Assembly: GCA_964501925.1 (NCBI GenBank)
Contig: CAZCTM010000026.1
Location: 1 to 26,274 of the forward strand
Direction: 5' to 3'
Origin: CAYLYU01 sp964501925
GTDB taxonomy: Bacteria > Pseudomonadota > Zetaproteobacteria > Mariprofundales > Mariprofundaceae
Length of the DNA: 26,274 nucleotides
The notes under the pieces are model-generated. The model did no database searches and was not told where the DNA came from. It was given only the letters and a program-made list of their open reading frames with translations. Shown one piece after another: positions 16,653 to 24,700 of this stretch. Numbering within the stretch: position 1 is the stretch's first letter; each line of letters starts with the position of its first letter. The translations under genes and the position numbers were made by a program.

Positions 16653-16747
16653 TTCAAACTTGTCAGGAATGATTCCGCGTCATGCAGCATGTTTCAGGCA
16701 CCGCTCGCGGAAAGAGTCTCATGCCGGCGAAACACGAGAGGTTTTCT

Positions 16748-16776
16748 TTGTGCTGCATCATGGGATGATCTATAGT
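16748..16776 (+). promoter_or_regulatory. candidate sigma-70 promoter for the HD-GYP gene
   Basis: TTGTGC (16748-16753) and TATAGT (16771-16776, five of six) are separated by exactly 17 bp in the 181-bp gap after murJ. The predicted start is near 16783, about 50 nt before the ATG. The -35/spacer segment includes TGCTGCAT, which is the inverted copy of ATGCAGCA near 16682, a possible but unproven operator. Confidence 0.45.
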
Positions 16777-16833
16777 CATACAAAACACAAGGTTCTTTCA
16801 TGTTATTCATAAACAACCACACCCCATTGGTCG

Positions 16834-18768
16834 ATGATGACCCGTGACGGCAATTGCGCCGGCAAGGCGACAACCATGCTTGAGAAGCAGTTAGAGGCGC
16901 TTTTGAGTTCAGCGACGGATGCCATGCTGGGCTTTGATCAAGAGGGCAGGATCACGATTTGGAATCAGGCCGCCTCACGGATGTTCGGCTACAGTGCCGG
17001 TCAGGCCATCGGCATGGATCTGCATCATCTGATCATACCTGAACGTTACCATGAAAAGGCTGGGAAATGCCTTGATACCTTTGCCAAGACAGGGGAGGGA
17101 CCCCTGGTCGGGAAAAGGACCGAATGCACGGCCAGACACAAGAATGGTTCCGAATTCCCGGTGGAGTTGTCCATATCGGCCTTTCAGCACGATGGATGCT
17201 GGCATGCCACCGGCATTCTCCGCGACATAAGCACGCGCAAGAAAACCGAATCGCTGCTGCTACGTCGGGATAAAATCCTGGGAGCCGTTGCCGCCATTGC
17301 GGAAATCATTCTCAGGCATGCCCGTCTGGATTCCTGTGCCGATGAGGTTCTCGCCCGCCTGGGCACGGCGGCCGGCGTCAGCCGTGCCTATCTCTTCGAG
17401 AATCACATGGATGAAAAAGGACGACAACTCACCAGCCAGCGCTATGAATGGGTCGCGCCCGGAATCACCCCCCAAATCAATGCGGATGAACTCCAGAACT
17501 TCTGCTGGATAGACGGTGGGTTTGGTCGCTGGCTTGAACTGATGCAACAGAACAAACCCGTTTACGGGCTCGTCCGTGAATTTCCGGAAAGTGAGCGTGA
17601 AATGCTCATGGCACAGGATATCCTGTCCCTTGCAGTGGTTCCCATCTTTACGGATGGTCACTGGTGGGGGTTTATCGGGTTCGATGACTGCCATGACATG
17701 CGACACTGGACGAAAACCGAGATCGACGCACTCATTGTCGCCGCAAACATCACCGGCTCGGCCATCAAGCGGCAGAAGGATCAGGAAGAACTCGTTGAAA
17801 GTGAAGAGAAGTTCCGGGCCCTGGTTGAAACCGTCAATTCGGCTATCTTTATCTTCCGTGGCAGGAAAAACCTGTTTATCAATCCTGCAGCCGAGACCAT
17901 CACCGGCTATTCGCTGGACGAGCTTCTGGGCATGGACTTCTGGGAGATCATGCATCCTGATTTCAAGGATCTGGTGAGGGAGCGTGGCCTGGCGCGTCAG
18001 CAGGGTGAAGATGTGCCAGCCAGCTATGAGGTCAAGATTATCCGAAAGAACGGTGAGGAACGCTGGCTGAATTTCAGCGCGGCCAGGATCGAATATGAAA
18101 AGAAGCCCGCCATCCTCGGTATCGCGCAGGATATTACCGATCGCAAACGCTCACAAATCGCACTGCAGACCAGCCATGAACAGGTAAGGGCAAGCCTGAT
18201 CGGCACGATTGTGGCCATTTCCAGGGCGGTCGGCGCACGCGATCCCTATACGGCCGGCCACCAGCAGCGCGTGTCGCAGCTTTCACGGGCCATCGCCCAG
18301 GAGATGGGGCTGGATAAAGAAAGAATCGATGGCCTCCGGATGGGGGCCTCCATCCATGACATCGGCAAGATTTACCTGCCCGCGGAAATCCTGAGCAAAC
18401 CAGCCAGACTCACGACTCTGGAGTATGAGTTGGTAAAGGGCCACGCCCAGGTGGGCTACGACATATTAAGGGAGATCTCCTTTCCCTGGCCCATCGCTGA
18501 CATTGCTCATCAGCACCATGAGCGCCTGGATGGCAGTGGTTATCCACAAGGGCTGAAGGGCGACGAGATCTGTCTGGAGGCCAGAATCGTAGCAGTTGCC
18601 GATGTGGTCGAGGCCATGAGCAGCCACAGACCCTATCGTCCGGCCCTGGGCATTGACGCGGCACGGAAGGAAATCCGCTCAAACCGGGGCAATCTCTACG
18701 ACCCCGATGTCGTGGATGCCTGCCTGAACGTGCTCATGAAAAGGGATTTTCATTTCGCGGATGGCTGA
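16834..18768 (+). CDS. PAS-GAF-PAS-HD-GYP cyclic-di-GMP phosphodiesterase
   Basis: A cytosolic signalling protein of 644 aa with no membrane segment. Domains in order are PAS (about 17-140), a GAF-like domain (about 148-312), a second PAS with PAC tail (about 323-440) and HD-GYP (about 450-640). The catalytic domain keeps HDIGK (His508, Asp509) and the HHERLDGSGYP signature (561-571), so it should hydrolyse c-di-GMP to pGpG or GMP. The sensory ligands are not predictable by eye. There is no receiver or HAMP domain, so it senses the cytoplasm. A sigma-70-like promoter lies upstream. It stands alone and converges on mutY. The second codon is also ATG, so the start could shift by one residue. 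Confidence 0.93.
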   Translation: MMTRDGNCAGKATTMLEKQLEALLSSATDAMLGFDQEGRITIWNQAASRMFGYSAGQAIGMDLHHLIIPERYHEKAGKCLDTFAKTGEGPLVGKRTECTARHKNGSEFPVELSISAFQHDGCWHATGILRDISTRKKTESLLLRRDKILGAVAAIAEIILRHARLDSCADEVLARLGTAAGVSRAYLFENHMDEKGRQLTSQRYEWVAPGITPQINADELQNFCWIDGGFGRWLELMQQNKPVYGLVREFPESEREMLMAQDILSLAVVPIFTDGHWWGFIGFDDCHDMRHWTKTEIDALIVAANITGSAIKRQKDQEELVESEEKFRALVETVNSAIFIFRGRKNLFINPAAETITGYSLDELLGMDFWEIMHPDFKDLVRERGLARQQGEDVPASYEVKIIRKNGEERWLNFSAARIEYEKKPAILGIAQDITDRKRSQIALQTSHEQVRASLIGTIVAISRAVGARDPYTAGHQQRVSQLSRAIAQEMGLDKERIDGLRMGASIHDIGKIYLPAEILSKPARLTTLEYELVKGHAQVGYDILREISFPWPIADIAHQHHERLDGSGYPQGLKGDEICLEARIVAVADVVEAMSSHRPYRPALGIDAARKEIRSNRGNLYDPDVVDACLNVLMKRDFHFADG

Positions 18769-18831
18769 AAAGCCATGTCATCCCGAACCTGCTTTTGCCG
18801 ACACGGGAGGGGGGTCCGCTTAATCTGACTG

Positions 18832-19809
18832 TCAAAATATGCCGTGGATGGACAACAAGCGATGAATGCCGGCGGGCAGGGCAAACTGCCTGATATCGGA
18901 TGCCCACTGACCGGGACCTTTCGGATCACCATGACGCATGATGCCATAAAGATGCAGTCGACGATGGCTGAGCAGATGAATGTGACAAGGAGGCTGATCC
19001 GGTTTTTTCTTCAGTTCGATAAGCGGAGGCGTCCACAGACCTGCCCAGATGCCAGTCTCGGGACGCGGGCTCAGCCATATCCCCCTTCGGGAACAGAGGT
19101 GAAGGTGTGCCTCCCAGTGGAGATCACGGACTGGCGCCTTTTTCTTCATGCCATCCATTGTTTCCGTATGAAAGGCCAGGGTGCACTGATATGAAACCGG
19201 ACATGCCGTGCAATTCGGATGTCTCGGTGTGCATAGAATCGCACCCAGCTCCATCATCGCCTGATTCCATCTGGCGGCATCACCGGAAGCGTCGATGGCC
19301 TGCTGCGCCAGCCGCCACATGTACTTTTCATCTGCGTGCGGCTTGCCAGACCAGCGTCGGAGAACACGCCTCACATTGCCGTCCAGCACGGGTGTTTTCG
19401 CCCCAAAACAAATCGAGGCAATGGCGCCCGCCGTGGAACGTCCGATACCGGGCAAATCCAGGATATCCTCAAAGGAATCGGGAAACCTGGCATCATGTTC
19501 TGCAACCATTTTCCGGGCAGCGGTGTGGATAAAACGGGCCCGTCGATAATAACCCAACCCCTCCCATGCCTTCATCACCTCATCCGGACCGGCCCTGGCC
19601 AGGCGTTCAATGTCGGGAAAGTGCTTCATCCAGGCATGAAACCTGGGGATGACGGTCACCACCTGCGTCTGCTGCAGCATGACCTCGGAAATCCAGATGG
19701 CATAGGGATCGCGGGTATGGCGCCAGGGGAGATCCCTGGCATGGGATTCATACCACCTCAGAAGACGATCAGTGCGTTCGGAAAACAAACCTGTCCTCAA
19801 CCACCTCAA
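18832..19809 (-). CDS. mutY: A/G-specific adenine DNA glycosylase
   Basis: It removes adenine mispaired with 8-oxoguanine. The N-terminal domain is complete: SEVMLQQTQV with catalytic Glu42, helix-hairpin-helix DLPGIGRSTAGAI (118-130), PVLDGNV with catalytic Asp143, and the iron-sulfur ligands Cys193-x6-Cys200-x2-Cys203-x5-Cys209. A C-terminal NUDIX-like domain (about 225-325) recognises 8-oxoG. The 325-aa length is normal. Its 5' end overlaps the TonB-like gene by 41 nt in another frame. Alignment to E. coli MutY, which has a similarly short N-terminal extension, supports a start at or near 19809. Confidence 0.96.
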   Translation of the reverse strand: MRWLRTGLFSERTDRLLRWYESHARDLPWRHTRDPYAIWISEVMLQQTQVVTVIPRFHAWMKHFPDIERLARAGPDEVMKAWEGLGYYRRARFIHTAARKMVAEHDARFPDSFEDILDLPGIGRSTAGAIASICFGAKTPVLDGNVRRVLRRWSGKPHADEKYMWRLAQQAIDASGDAARWNQAMMELGAILCTPRHPNCTACPVSYQCTLAFHTETMDGMKKKAPVRDLHWEAHLHLCSRRGIWLSPRPETGIWAGLWTPPLIELKKKPDQPPCHIHLLSHRRLHLYGIMRHGDPKGPGQWASDIRQFALPAGIHRLLSIHGIF

Positions 19810-20701
19810 AGGTAAGATAGAAGGTTACCCGGTCCAGACCCCATGAACTCGGCAAAGGCTTAAAGGGGCTGGCCGCATGTATAGCCTCAATCGCGCTTTT
19901 GTTGAGGGAGGGAATCGGGCTGGGCCGGATCATCTCCAGTTTGCCAAGGTCGCCGTTGCCCTCGATGGTCATCTTCATGAGCACCTGGCGATCGCGTTCA
20001 GGATAGGCGGAATAATTGGCCATCCCTGGACGCCATTGCTCTTCCAGGGCACGAACAAGCTCATGGGCATAGGGTGCGAACTTGGCCTCCCGCGTATTGA
20101 TCGGAACCTCGGCCTCACGAGAAGAAAGCTTTTTCAGCCGTCGCTCACGATCCAGCTTGCGGGATAATTGAGCCAGTGTTGTATTGCTTGGTATCAGGTT
20201 CTTCAGCTGAAAATCCTTCTTCTCCTTCCTCACTTTCTGCTTCGGTTTGGGTTTCGGTTTCTTTGGAGGTTTGCTGCTGCTTGCATCGCGAACCGGCTTT
20301 CGTTTGGCCAGAACCGGGGTGCGCCTGGGCTGGTTCGGCTCCGGCGTAGCCGGGGATTTTGGCGGCATCCGGGGCTGGGTGGGTTGTGGCTTACTCTGCG
20401 GGCTGATGGCCGGGCTTCTCGCAGCACGAGTCACCCGATCCTGACCCGTGGTGTTACCTCCGCGCGCGGTTTTATTGGAAATGGCATCGGCCTTCTCCGG
20501 AGGAGTCTTGCTTTGCTTTACATCCGGATTCAGCAGAACCACATCCATGGTTTCCGGCACTTTCGGCTTCGGCAGATGCTGACCCGAAATCTCCCACGCC
20601 AGCAGTACAGCCACCAGCAGATGGCAAAGCACGGAAGCTATAAAACTGATCGACCAGCGCCTGCGTATCTCCCGCTGGTCTGGCCCGGCAGAAAAATTCA
20701 A
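19769..20701 (-). CDS. TonB-family energy-transducer protein
   Basis: A 310-aa inner-membrane-anchored periplasmic protein. One membrane helix (about 18-36), after RREIRRRW-like basic residues, is followed by a proline/lysine-rich spacer (about 80-165) and a TonB C-terminal domain (about 215-305). The domain has LVRALEEQWRPGM, the MKMTIEGNGDLGKLEMIRPS strand and AIEAIHAASPFKPLP. TonB proteins couple ExbBD energy to outer-membrane receptors; TolA-like roles are also possible, as no exbBD lies here. The start is TTG at 20701 with AGGGGTGA 4 nt upstream. It overlaps mutY by 41 nt, suggesting one transcript. Confidence 0.87.
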   Translation of the reverse strand: MNFSAGPDQREIRRRWSISFIASVLCHLLVAVLLAWEISGQHLPKPKVPETMDVVLLNPDVKQSKTPPEKADAISNKTARGGNTTGQDRVTRAARSPAISPQSKPQPTQPRMPPKSPATPEPNQPRRTPVLAKRKPVRDASSSKPPKKPKPKPKQKVRKEKKDFQLKNLIPSNTTLAQLSRKLDRERRLKKLSSREAEVPINTREAKFAPYAHELVRALEEQWRPGMANYSAYPERDRQVLMKMTIEGNGDLGKLEMIRPSPIPSLNKSAIEAIHAASPFKPLPSSWGLDRVTFYLTFEVVEDRFVFRTH

Positions 20702-20848
20702 ACCTTCACCCCTGATCCTTCAAAAAAGGTGGAATACCCTATGGGAGATGGCGAGAAATATGATAGCATGGTGACGGCAGTGTAGCAGGATGGATGATGA
20801 GAAAAACATGAAGATGAAGAAAGTGTCAACCATCCCAAAGAGGTCCGC

Positions 20849-21130
20849 ATGAAGATCCATGTTGAACAAATCGGCAACGGGGACCCCTATGTCTTTCGGG
20901 TGCGCATCCGTGAAAAGGATAGCGAAACACAACACAGGGTCACCATGTCAAAGGCAAAACATGAAAACCTGACGGGCGGGACGGTGAGCCCTGAGCAATG
21001 CATCGAGGCGGCCTTCGCATTTCTGCTGGACCGGGAACCAAAGGAGGCCATTCTTTCCAGCTTTGATATCTCCCTCATTTCCACCTATTTTCCGGATTTT
21101 GGAAGAGAAATCGGCAATTACCTTAAATGA
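20849..21130 (+). CDS. conserved hypothetical protein coupled to dtd
   Basis: A 93-aa soluble protein I do not recognise. The N-terminal half (IHVEQIGNGDPYVFRVRIREKDSETQHRVTMSK) looks like paired beta strands. The C-terminal half has a helix with CIEAAFAFLLDREPKEAIL and ends in DISLISTYFPDFGREIGNYL. No signal peptide or membrane segment is present. GAGG lies 6 nt before ATG 20849. Its stop overlaps the dtd start by ATGA, so it is translated together with dtd, suggesting a shared transcript but not a shared function. A 20-codon frame upstream ends on its start codon. Confidence 0.8.
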   Translation: MKIHVEQIGNGDPYVFRVRIREKDSETQHRVTMSKAKHENLTGGTVSPEQCIEAAFAFLLDREPKEAILSSFDISLISTYFPDFGREIGNYLK

Positions 21131-21582
21131 TCGGGCTTCTGCAGCGTGTCAGCAGCGCCTATGTGGAGGTGGGAGGAAGAATGGTCGCCCGCATTGGCCC
21201 CGGCCTTCTTGTGCTGGTTGCCGTGGAAAAAAATGACGGGGAATCCCAGGCCCGGAGACTGCTCGAACGCATTGCCAATTACCGTGTCTTCCCGGACGAG
21301 GCCGGACGCATGAATCTGAGCCTGACGGACATCAGGGGCGAGTTGCTTCTGGTACCTCAGTTCACCCTCGCTGCGGATACCAGGAAGGGGAGCCGTGCGA
21401 GTTTCACCCCCGCCGCAACCCCGGAACAGGGGAAATATCTGTTTGATTATCTGTTTCAGCAAGCACAACGCCGGTTGCCAAGGGTGTCATGCGGGGTTTT
21501 CGGTGCGCACATGAAGGTAGGCCTGACAAACGAGGGGCCGGTTACCTTCTGGCTTCGGGCCACACCTCGACAGCCAGTCTGA
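21127..21582 (+). CDS. dtd: D-aminoacyl-tRNA deacylase
   Basis: A 151-aa cytosolic proofreading enzyme that hydrolyses D-aminoacyl-tRNAs (and glycyl-tRNA-Ala) to prevent misincorporation. The family features are MIGLLQRVSSAYVEVGG at the start, the LLLVPQFTLAADT active-site segment, where many members have Ser before the Gln, and the cross-subunit motif NEGPVTFWL with the Gly-cis-Pro pair. Length is normal. It starts within the stop of the preceding gene (ATGA). It converges on miaE, with 11 bp between the stops. Confidence 0.97.
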   Translation: MIGLLQRVSSAYVEVGGRMVARIGPGLLVLVAVEKNDGESQARRLLERIANYRVFPDEAGRMNLSLTDIRGELLLVPQFTLAADTRKGSRASFTPAATPEQGKYLFDYLFQQAQRRLPRVSCGVFGAHMKVGLTNEGPVTFWLRATPRQPV

Positions 21583-21593
21583 CGGAAAATTAC

Positions 21594-22184
21594 CTAATGC
21601 AGTGATGCCCGCCAGGGAAGGGTCTGAATGATCTCCGCTTCCTTTTCCGCCAGTGCATGCAGACGGGAATAAACGGTGTGCTCATCAAAGTAATGGAGCG
21701 CCATGTCAGCGAATAGGTGCCCGTGTTTGGCCTCCGACGCCCACAGGCTGCGGTAGAACTTCTTTAGATCATCATCCGTCAGTGATTCGGAGATCAGGCG
21801 AAACCGTTCGGCCCCCCGACTCTCGATGATGGAGGCGATCAGCAACCGGTCCAGAAAGCGCTCCTCCCGACCATGACGGGCCAATCCCACAAGCTGATTG
21901 ACATACGGGTCCGGCGTATCGGCGACGATGCCCACACCCCGCTCTCGCATCAGCTTGTAGACCTGTTCAAAGTGCTCAAGCTCCTCTTTGGCCAGCTCGA
22001 TCAGCGAGGGGATGATCCGGGTTCGATCCGGGTAGCGGACGATCATGCTCATGGCCAGGGCCGAAGCCTTGCGTTCACAATTGGCATGATCCGCGAGGAA
22101 CGCATCAAAATCTGCGATGGCTACCCGAACCCAGTTGGGATCGGTTTCACATTTAAGCGTGATGGATTTTTTAGCCAAGTCCAT
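21594..22184 (-). CDS. miaE: tRNA-(ms2io6A)-hydroxylase MiaE-like
   Basis: A non-haem diiron enzyme that hydroxylates the isopentenyl group of ms2i6A at position 37 of tRNAs reading UNN codons. Ferritin-like helices carry the iron-ligand pattern: LADHANCERKAS, then ELAKEELEHF (Glu plus E-x2-H), IIESRGAERF and ASEAKHGHLF (E-x2-H). I start it at ATG 22184 (196 aa) because MDLAKKSITLKCETDPNW matches the family's N-terminus and AGGAG lies upstream, though only 1 nt away. The open frame continues to 22307 without family-like sequence. Its start codon shares a palindrome with that of the divergent glycosyltransferase. Confidence 0.92.
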   Translation of the reverse strand: MDLAKKSITLKCETDPNWVRVAIADFDAFLADHANCERKASALAMSMIVRYPDRTRIIPSLIELAKEELEHFEQVYKLMRERGVGIVADTPDPYVNQLVGLARHGREERFLDRLLIASIIESRGAERFRLISESLTDDDLKKFYRSLWASEAKHGHLFADMALHYFDEHTVYSRLHALAEKEAEIIQTLPWRASLH

Positions 22185-22198
22185 GCTCCTGGAGTATG
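22182..22198. repeat. palindrome spanning two divergent start codons
   Basis: The 17-bp near-perfect palindrome CAT-g-CTCC-t-GGAG-t-ATG contains the miaE start (22184 on minus) and the glycosyltransferase start (22196 on plus). Each arm supplies the GGAG ribosome-binding core of one gene. Only 11 bp separate the two start codons, so promoters for each must lie inside the opposite coding region. Confidence 0.7.
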
Positions 22199-23539
22199 CT
22201 TCTGCAGGTGAATCAAAGCACAGATCACGACATGGCGGACGTGCCCGCAACCTCCAATCCCTATCTGCAGAAACATCAACTTTATCCTCCCCGGATTCCA
22301 AATGCACCCCATGCCGATCTGGGACTGGCTGTGGTCATTCCGTGCCACGATGAACCACATCTCACTGACACCCTGGATTCCCTGTGGCACTGCCGTCGGA
22401 CAGACGGCCATACTGAGGTTGTCGTGGTCATCAATGCCTCCGGAAGGGACACCATTTCCGTTCACGAACAGAACAAGAGAACCCTTGCGGACGCAAGGAC
22501 CTGGATCGCTTCCCATCAGGATCCGAGGCTTTCTTTCCATCTGATTTATATGCCGGACATGCCAGAAAAACATGCAGGGGTGGGGCTGGCGCGCAAGATC
22601 GGCATGGATGAGGCTGTCGCACGGTTCCACGCCATCGGAAACCGGCAAGGGATCATAGCCAGCCTGGACGCTGACTGCCACTGTGCCCCGAACTATCTGA
22701 CCGAACTTGAGCGCCACTTCAGGCAGAATCCGGGGGCAACCGGATGCAGTGTCCATTTTGAGCATCCACTGGATCAGACACGCAACCACCGCCATCGACA
22801 GGCCATGATTCTCTATGAACTGTTCCTGCGTTACTATGTTCACGGTCTTCGCTACGCAGGTTTTCCCCATGCCTTTTACACCATTGGCTCCTGCATGGCG
22901 ATTCCTGTCCGCATCTATGAAAAGCAGGGCGGCATGAACAGGAGACAGGCCGGAGAGGACTTCTACTTTCTGCACAAGATCATCCCACTGGGTGGCTTTA
23001 CGGAGCTGCGCAATACCACGGTTTTCCCTTCCTGCAGGGCGTCCGGACGTGTTCCGTTCGGAACAGGTCAGGCCGTCTCGGCGTGGCTGGACTCGGACAG
23101 GAAGACCTATTTTGTCTATTCACCGAAAATCTTCCGGGACTTGAAGGTGTTTTTTGAACATTCAGACCGCCTTCATGAGATTGACCAGGTCGAACAAATC
23201 TGCAGCCGGCTATCCCCCTCGCTGATCGAGTTTCTCCGCTCCCATGGATTTTCGGAGGCCCTGGCAGAGATTAGGCGGCACACATCCTCCCTGCATTCAT
23301 TCAGAAAACGCTTTTTTCGCTGGTTCAACGCCTTTCGTGTTCTCAAATTCATCCACTTTGCATCGGCTGGATACTATCCCAGGGTGGCCGTGGAAGAAGC
23401 GGCTGCAAGCCTGCTTGCATGGCAGCACCTGCTGTCCGGCAATGATCGGACTGCGGCCACACCGGAGCTGCTGCTCCAGCATTTCAGGCACATGGACAGA
23501 TCCGGCATGGCCTTGCGCATGGAAGCGGCGACAAGATGA
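22196..23539 (+). CDS. family 2 glycosyltransferase
   Basis: A 447-aa GT-A fold transferase. LGLAVVIPCHDEPHL (about 42-56) begins the nucleotide-sugar domain, SLDADCH has the metal-binding DxD (158-160), and AGEDFYFLHKI (252-262) contains the ED acidic pair of the acceptor site. VFPSCRASGRVPFGTGQAV follows, and the C-terminal ~140 residues are helical. No clear transmembrane segment is visible, so it is probably cytosolic or peripheral. Donor and acceptor are unknown. The start is uncertain: ATG 22196 has GGAG only 1 nt away; ATG 22232 is an alternative. Its stop overlaps the next gene by ATGA. Confidence 0.85.
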   Translation: MLLQVNQSTDHDMADVPATSNPYLQKHQLYPPRIPNAPHADLGLAVVIPCHDEPHLTDTLDSLWHCRRTDGHTEVVVVINASGRDTISVHEQNKRTLADARTWIASHQDPRLSFHLIYMPDMPEKHAGVGLARKIGMDEAVARFHAIGNRQGIIASLDADCHCAPNYLTELERHFRQNPGATGCSVHFEHPLDQTRNHRHRQAMILYELFLRYYVHGLRYAGFPHAFYTIGSCMAIPVRIYEKQGGMNRRQAGEDFYFLHKIIPLGGFTELRNTTVFPSCRASGRVPFGTGQAVSAWLDSDRKTYFVYSPKIFRDLKVFFEHSDRLHEIDQVEQICSRLSPSLIEFLRSHGFSEALAEIRRHTSSLHSFRKRFFRWFNAFRVLKFIHFASAGYYPRVAVEEAAASLLAWQHLLSGNDRTAATPELLLQHFRHMDRSGMALRMEAATR

Positions 23540-23748
23540 ATGTCCGGGTGGAGTGTTACGCTGGATATCGTGGAGAGGAAACACCAAGAGTCATTTTCGT
23601 GGAGGACAAGGCGATGATTGTATCCGAAATCCGTGATCGCTGGATGACCCCGGAAAAACGCTACTTCAGAATCAGGACGGATGATGGACGACTCGGTTTG
23701 TTGTATCAGGAAACCGCTTCCGGCGAATGGAACCTGATCCCCGGATGA
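23536..23748 (+). CDS. small conserved protein coupled to the glycosyltransferase
   Basis: A 70-aa soluble protein, probably all beta: VRVECYAGYRGEETPRVIFVEDKAMIVSEIRDRWMTP, then YFRIRTDDGRLGLLYQETASGEWNLI. The pattern 'R-W-x-P ... YFRIRTDDGR ... LLY ... W' resembles small DUF6504-like proteins, a resemblance from memory only. The ATG overlaps the glycosyltransferase stop, so they are co-translated. It abuts the convergent eIF2B-like gene with no space between the stops. Function is unknown. Confidence 0.75.
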   Translation: MNVRVECYAGYRGEETPRVIFVEDKAMIVSEIRDRWMTPEKRYFRIRTDDGRLGLLYQETASGEWNLIPG

Positions 23749-24669
23749 TCAGAGGTTCGGCCAGTTTGTCCGGGAACGCCTGATATTCCACTTCACCTGC
23801 CCAAAATCATGAAATGATCCATGTTCCGTCACCCATGCGGAGATCAGGCCTGCTTGTGTTCTGTCAAAATAGACATTATGCGCCTCAACAAGCGGTATCC
23901 GTGGCGGAGCAATCTCACTGGGTTCCTTTTCCTCCAGTTCGATCTCATCTGGCGGGCATTCGGAATATTTGAAACTTTCGAAACACGTATAGAAGGGAAC
24001 ATCGGCCTGTCTTGCCGCAAGCGCGAGGAGCTGGGTGCCGGACTTGTTGATAAGGGAACCATCCCTGGCAACCGTGTCCGCTCCGGTCAGAACCACGTCC
24101 GCCTTGTCCACAAAGAGACCGATCTGGGCATCGGTAATGAAACAGACCGGTATGCCCATGCCGGCCAGTTGGGTGGCCATGTCCCTGCCCTCGCCCGCCG
24201 GAGCCGATTCAGTCACAATGGCCCTTACCGAGGGTTTCAGGGCTGAAAATGCCTCCAGAACGGTTGAACTATAACTGTGCGTCATGATCGTCCTGTTTAC
24301 ACCGATGAGCCGTGCGGCATGTTGCGCACAATGATGCACGGCGGCCATGGAATCACGTCTCAGTTCATCGGCCAGGCAAACAGCCTTCTTTCTTAACTGT
24401 TCCGGCCCGGCGGCAGGCTGGTTTCTGATCAGCAGAATCCATCGGTTCAGAAGGTTTCTGACGGGAGCCATGCTGGGTCGAACCTGCTGAATCCTCCTGG
24501 CGAAGGCCAGCATCCCGTCCCTGAGTTCCGTTTCGCTGGAGGCCTCCAGTTCATGTGAATACCGGGCCAGACACTTCAGGGCGATTCTTGCCAGCTCGCT
24601 GGCACCGTGTTCCCGATCGTCTCGTATTTTTCGAACCAGTTGAGCGCCAAGATCCGGATGAGCCCTCAC
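23749..24669 (-). CDS. eIF2B alpha/beta/delta-like protein (sugar-phosphate isomerase fold)
   Basis: A 306-aa protein of the family joining eukaryotic eIF2B regulatory subunits, methylthioribose-1-phosphate isomerase (MtnA) and archaeal ribose-1,5-bisphosphate isomerase. After a helical N-terminal domain (about 1-115), the Rossmann-like half has IMTHSYSSTVLEAF (128-141), ESAPAGEG (154-161), GADTVARDG with the conserved acidic Asp198, and LINKSGT. The cysteine after TH that is catalytic in MtnA is Ser132, so isomerase activity is doubtful; THSYS resembles eIF2B-alpha. It may bind a nucleotide or sugar phosphate. The start is probably GTG 24669 without a clear ribosome site. It lies 31 bp after the PEBP gene, same strand, likely one operon. 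Confidence 0.82.
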   Translation of the reverse strand: MRAHPDLGAQLVRKIRDDREHGASELARIALKCLARYSHELEASSETELRDGMLAFARRIQQVRPSMAPVRNLLNRWILLIRNQPAAGPEQLRKKAVCLADELRRDSMAAVHHCAQHAARLIGVNRTIMTHSYSSTVLEAFSALKPSVRAIVTESAPAGEGRDMATQLAGMGIPVCFITDAQIGLFVDKADVVLTGADTVARDGSLINKSGTQLLALAARQADVPFYTCFESFKYSECPPDEIELEEKEPSEIAPPRIPLVEAHNVYFDRTQAGLISAWVTEHGSFHDFGQVKWNIRRSRTNWPNL

Positions 24670-24700
24670 GGTTGGTGCCGGTTAACGGTCAAAAGGATGC

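Noticed and set aside
21352..21375. Dtd with Pro in place of Ser in the SQFTL segment as a catalytic loss
   Set aside because: I believe VPQFTLAADT variants occur in other proteobacterial Dtd proteins, and the rest of the active site is intact, so this is probably normal variation.
22185..22307. Longer MiaE start
   Set aside because: The added 41 residues show no family similarity and overlap the divergent GT2 gene; ATG 22184 fits the family N-terminus.
22121..22975. 284-codon minus-strand frame antisense to the glycosyltransferase
   Set aside because: It covers the GT2 motifs on the other strand, has no domain features, and runs through the miaE start region.
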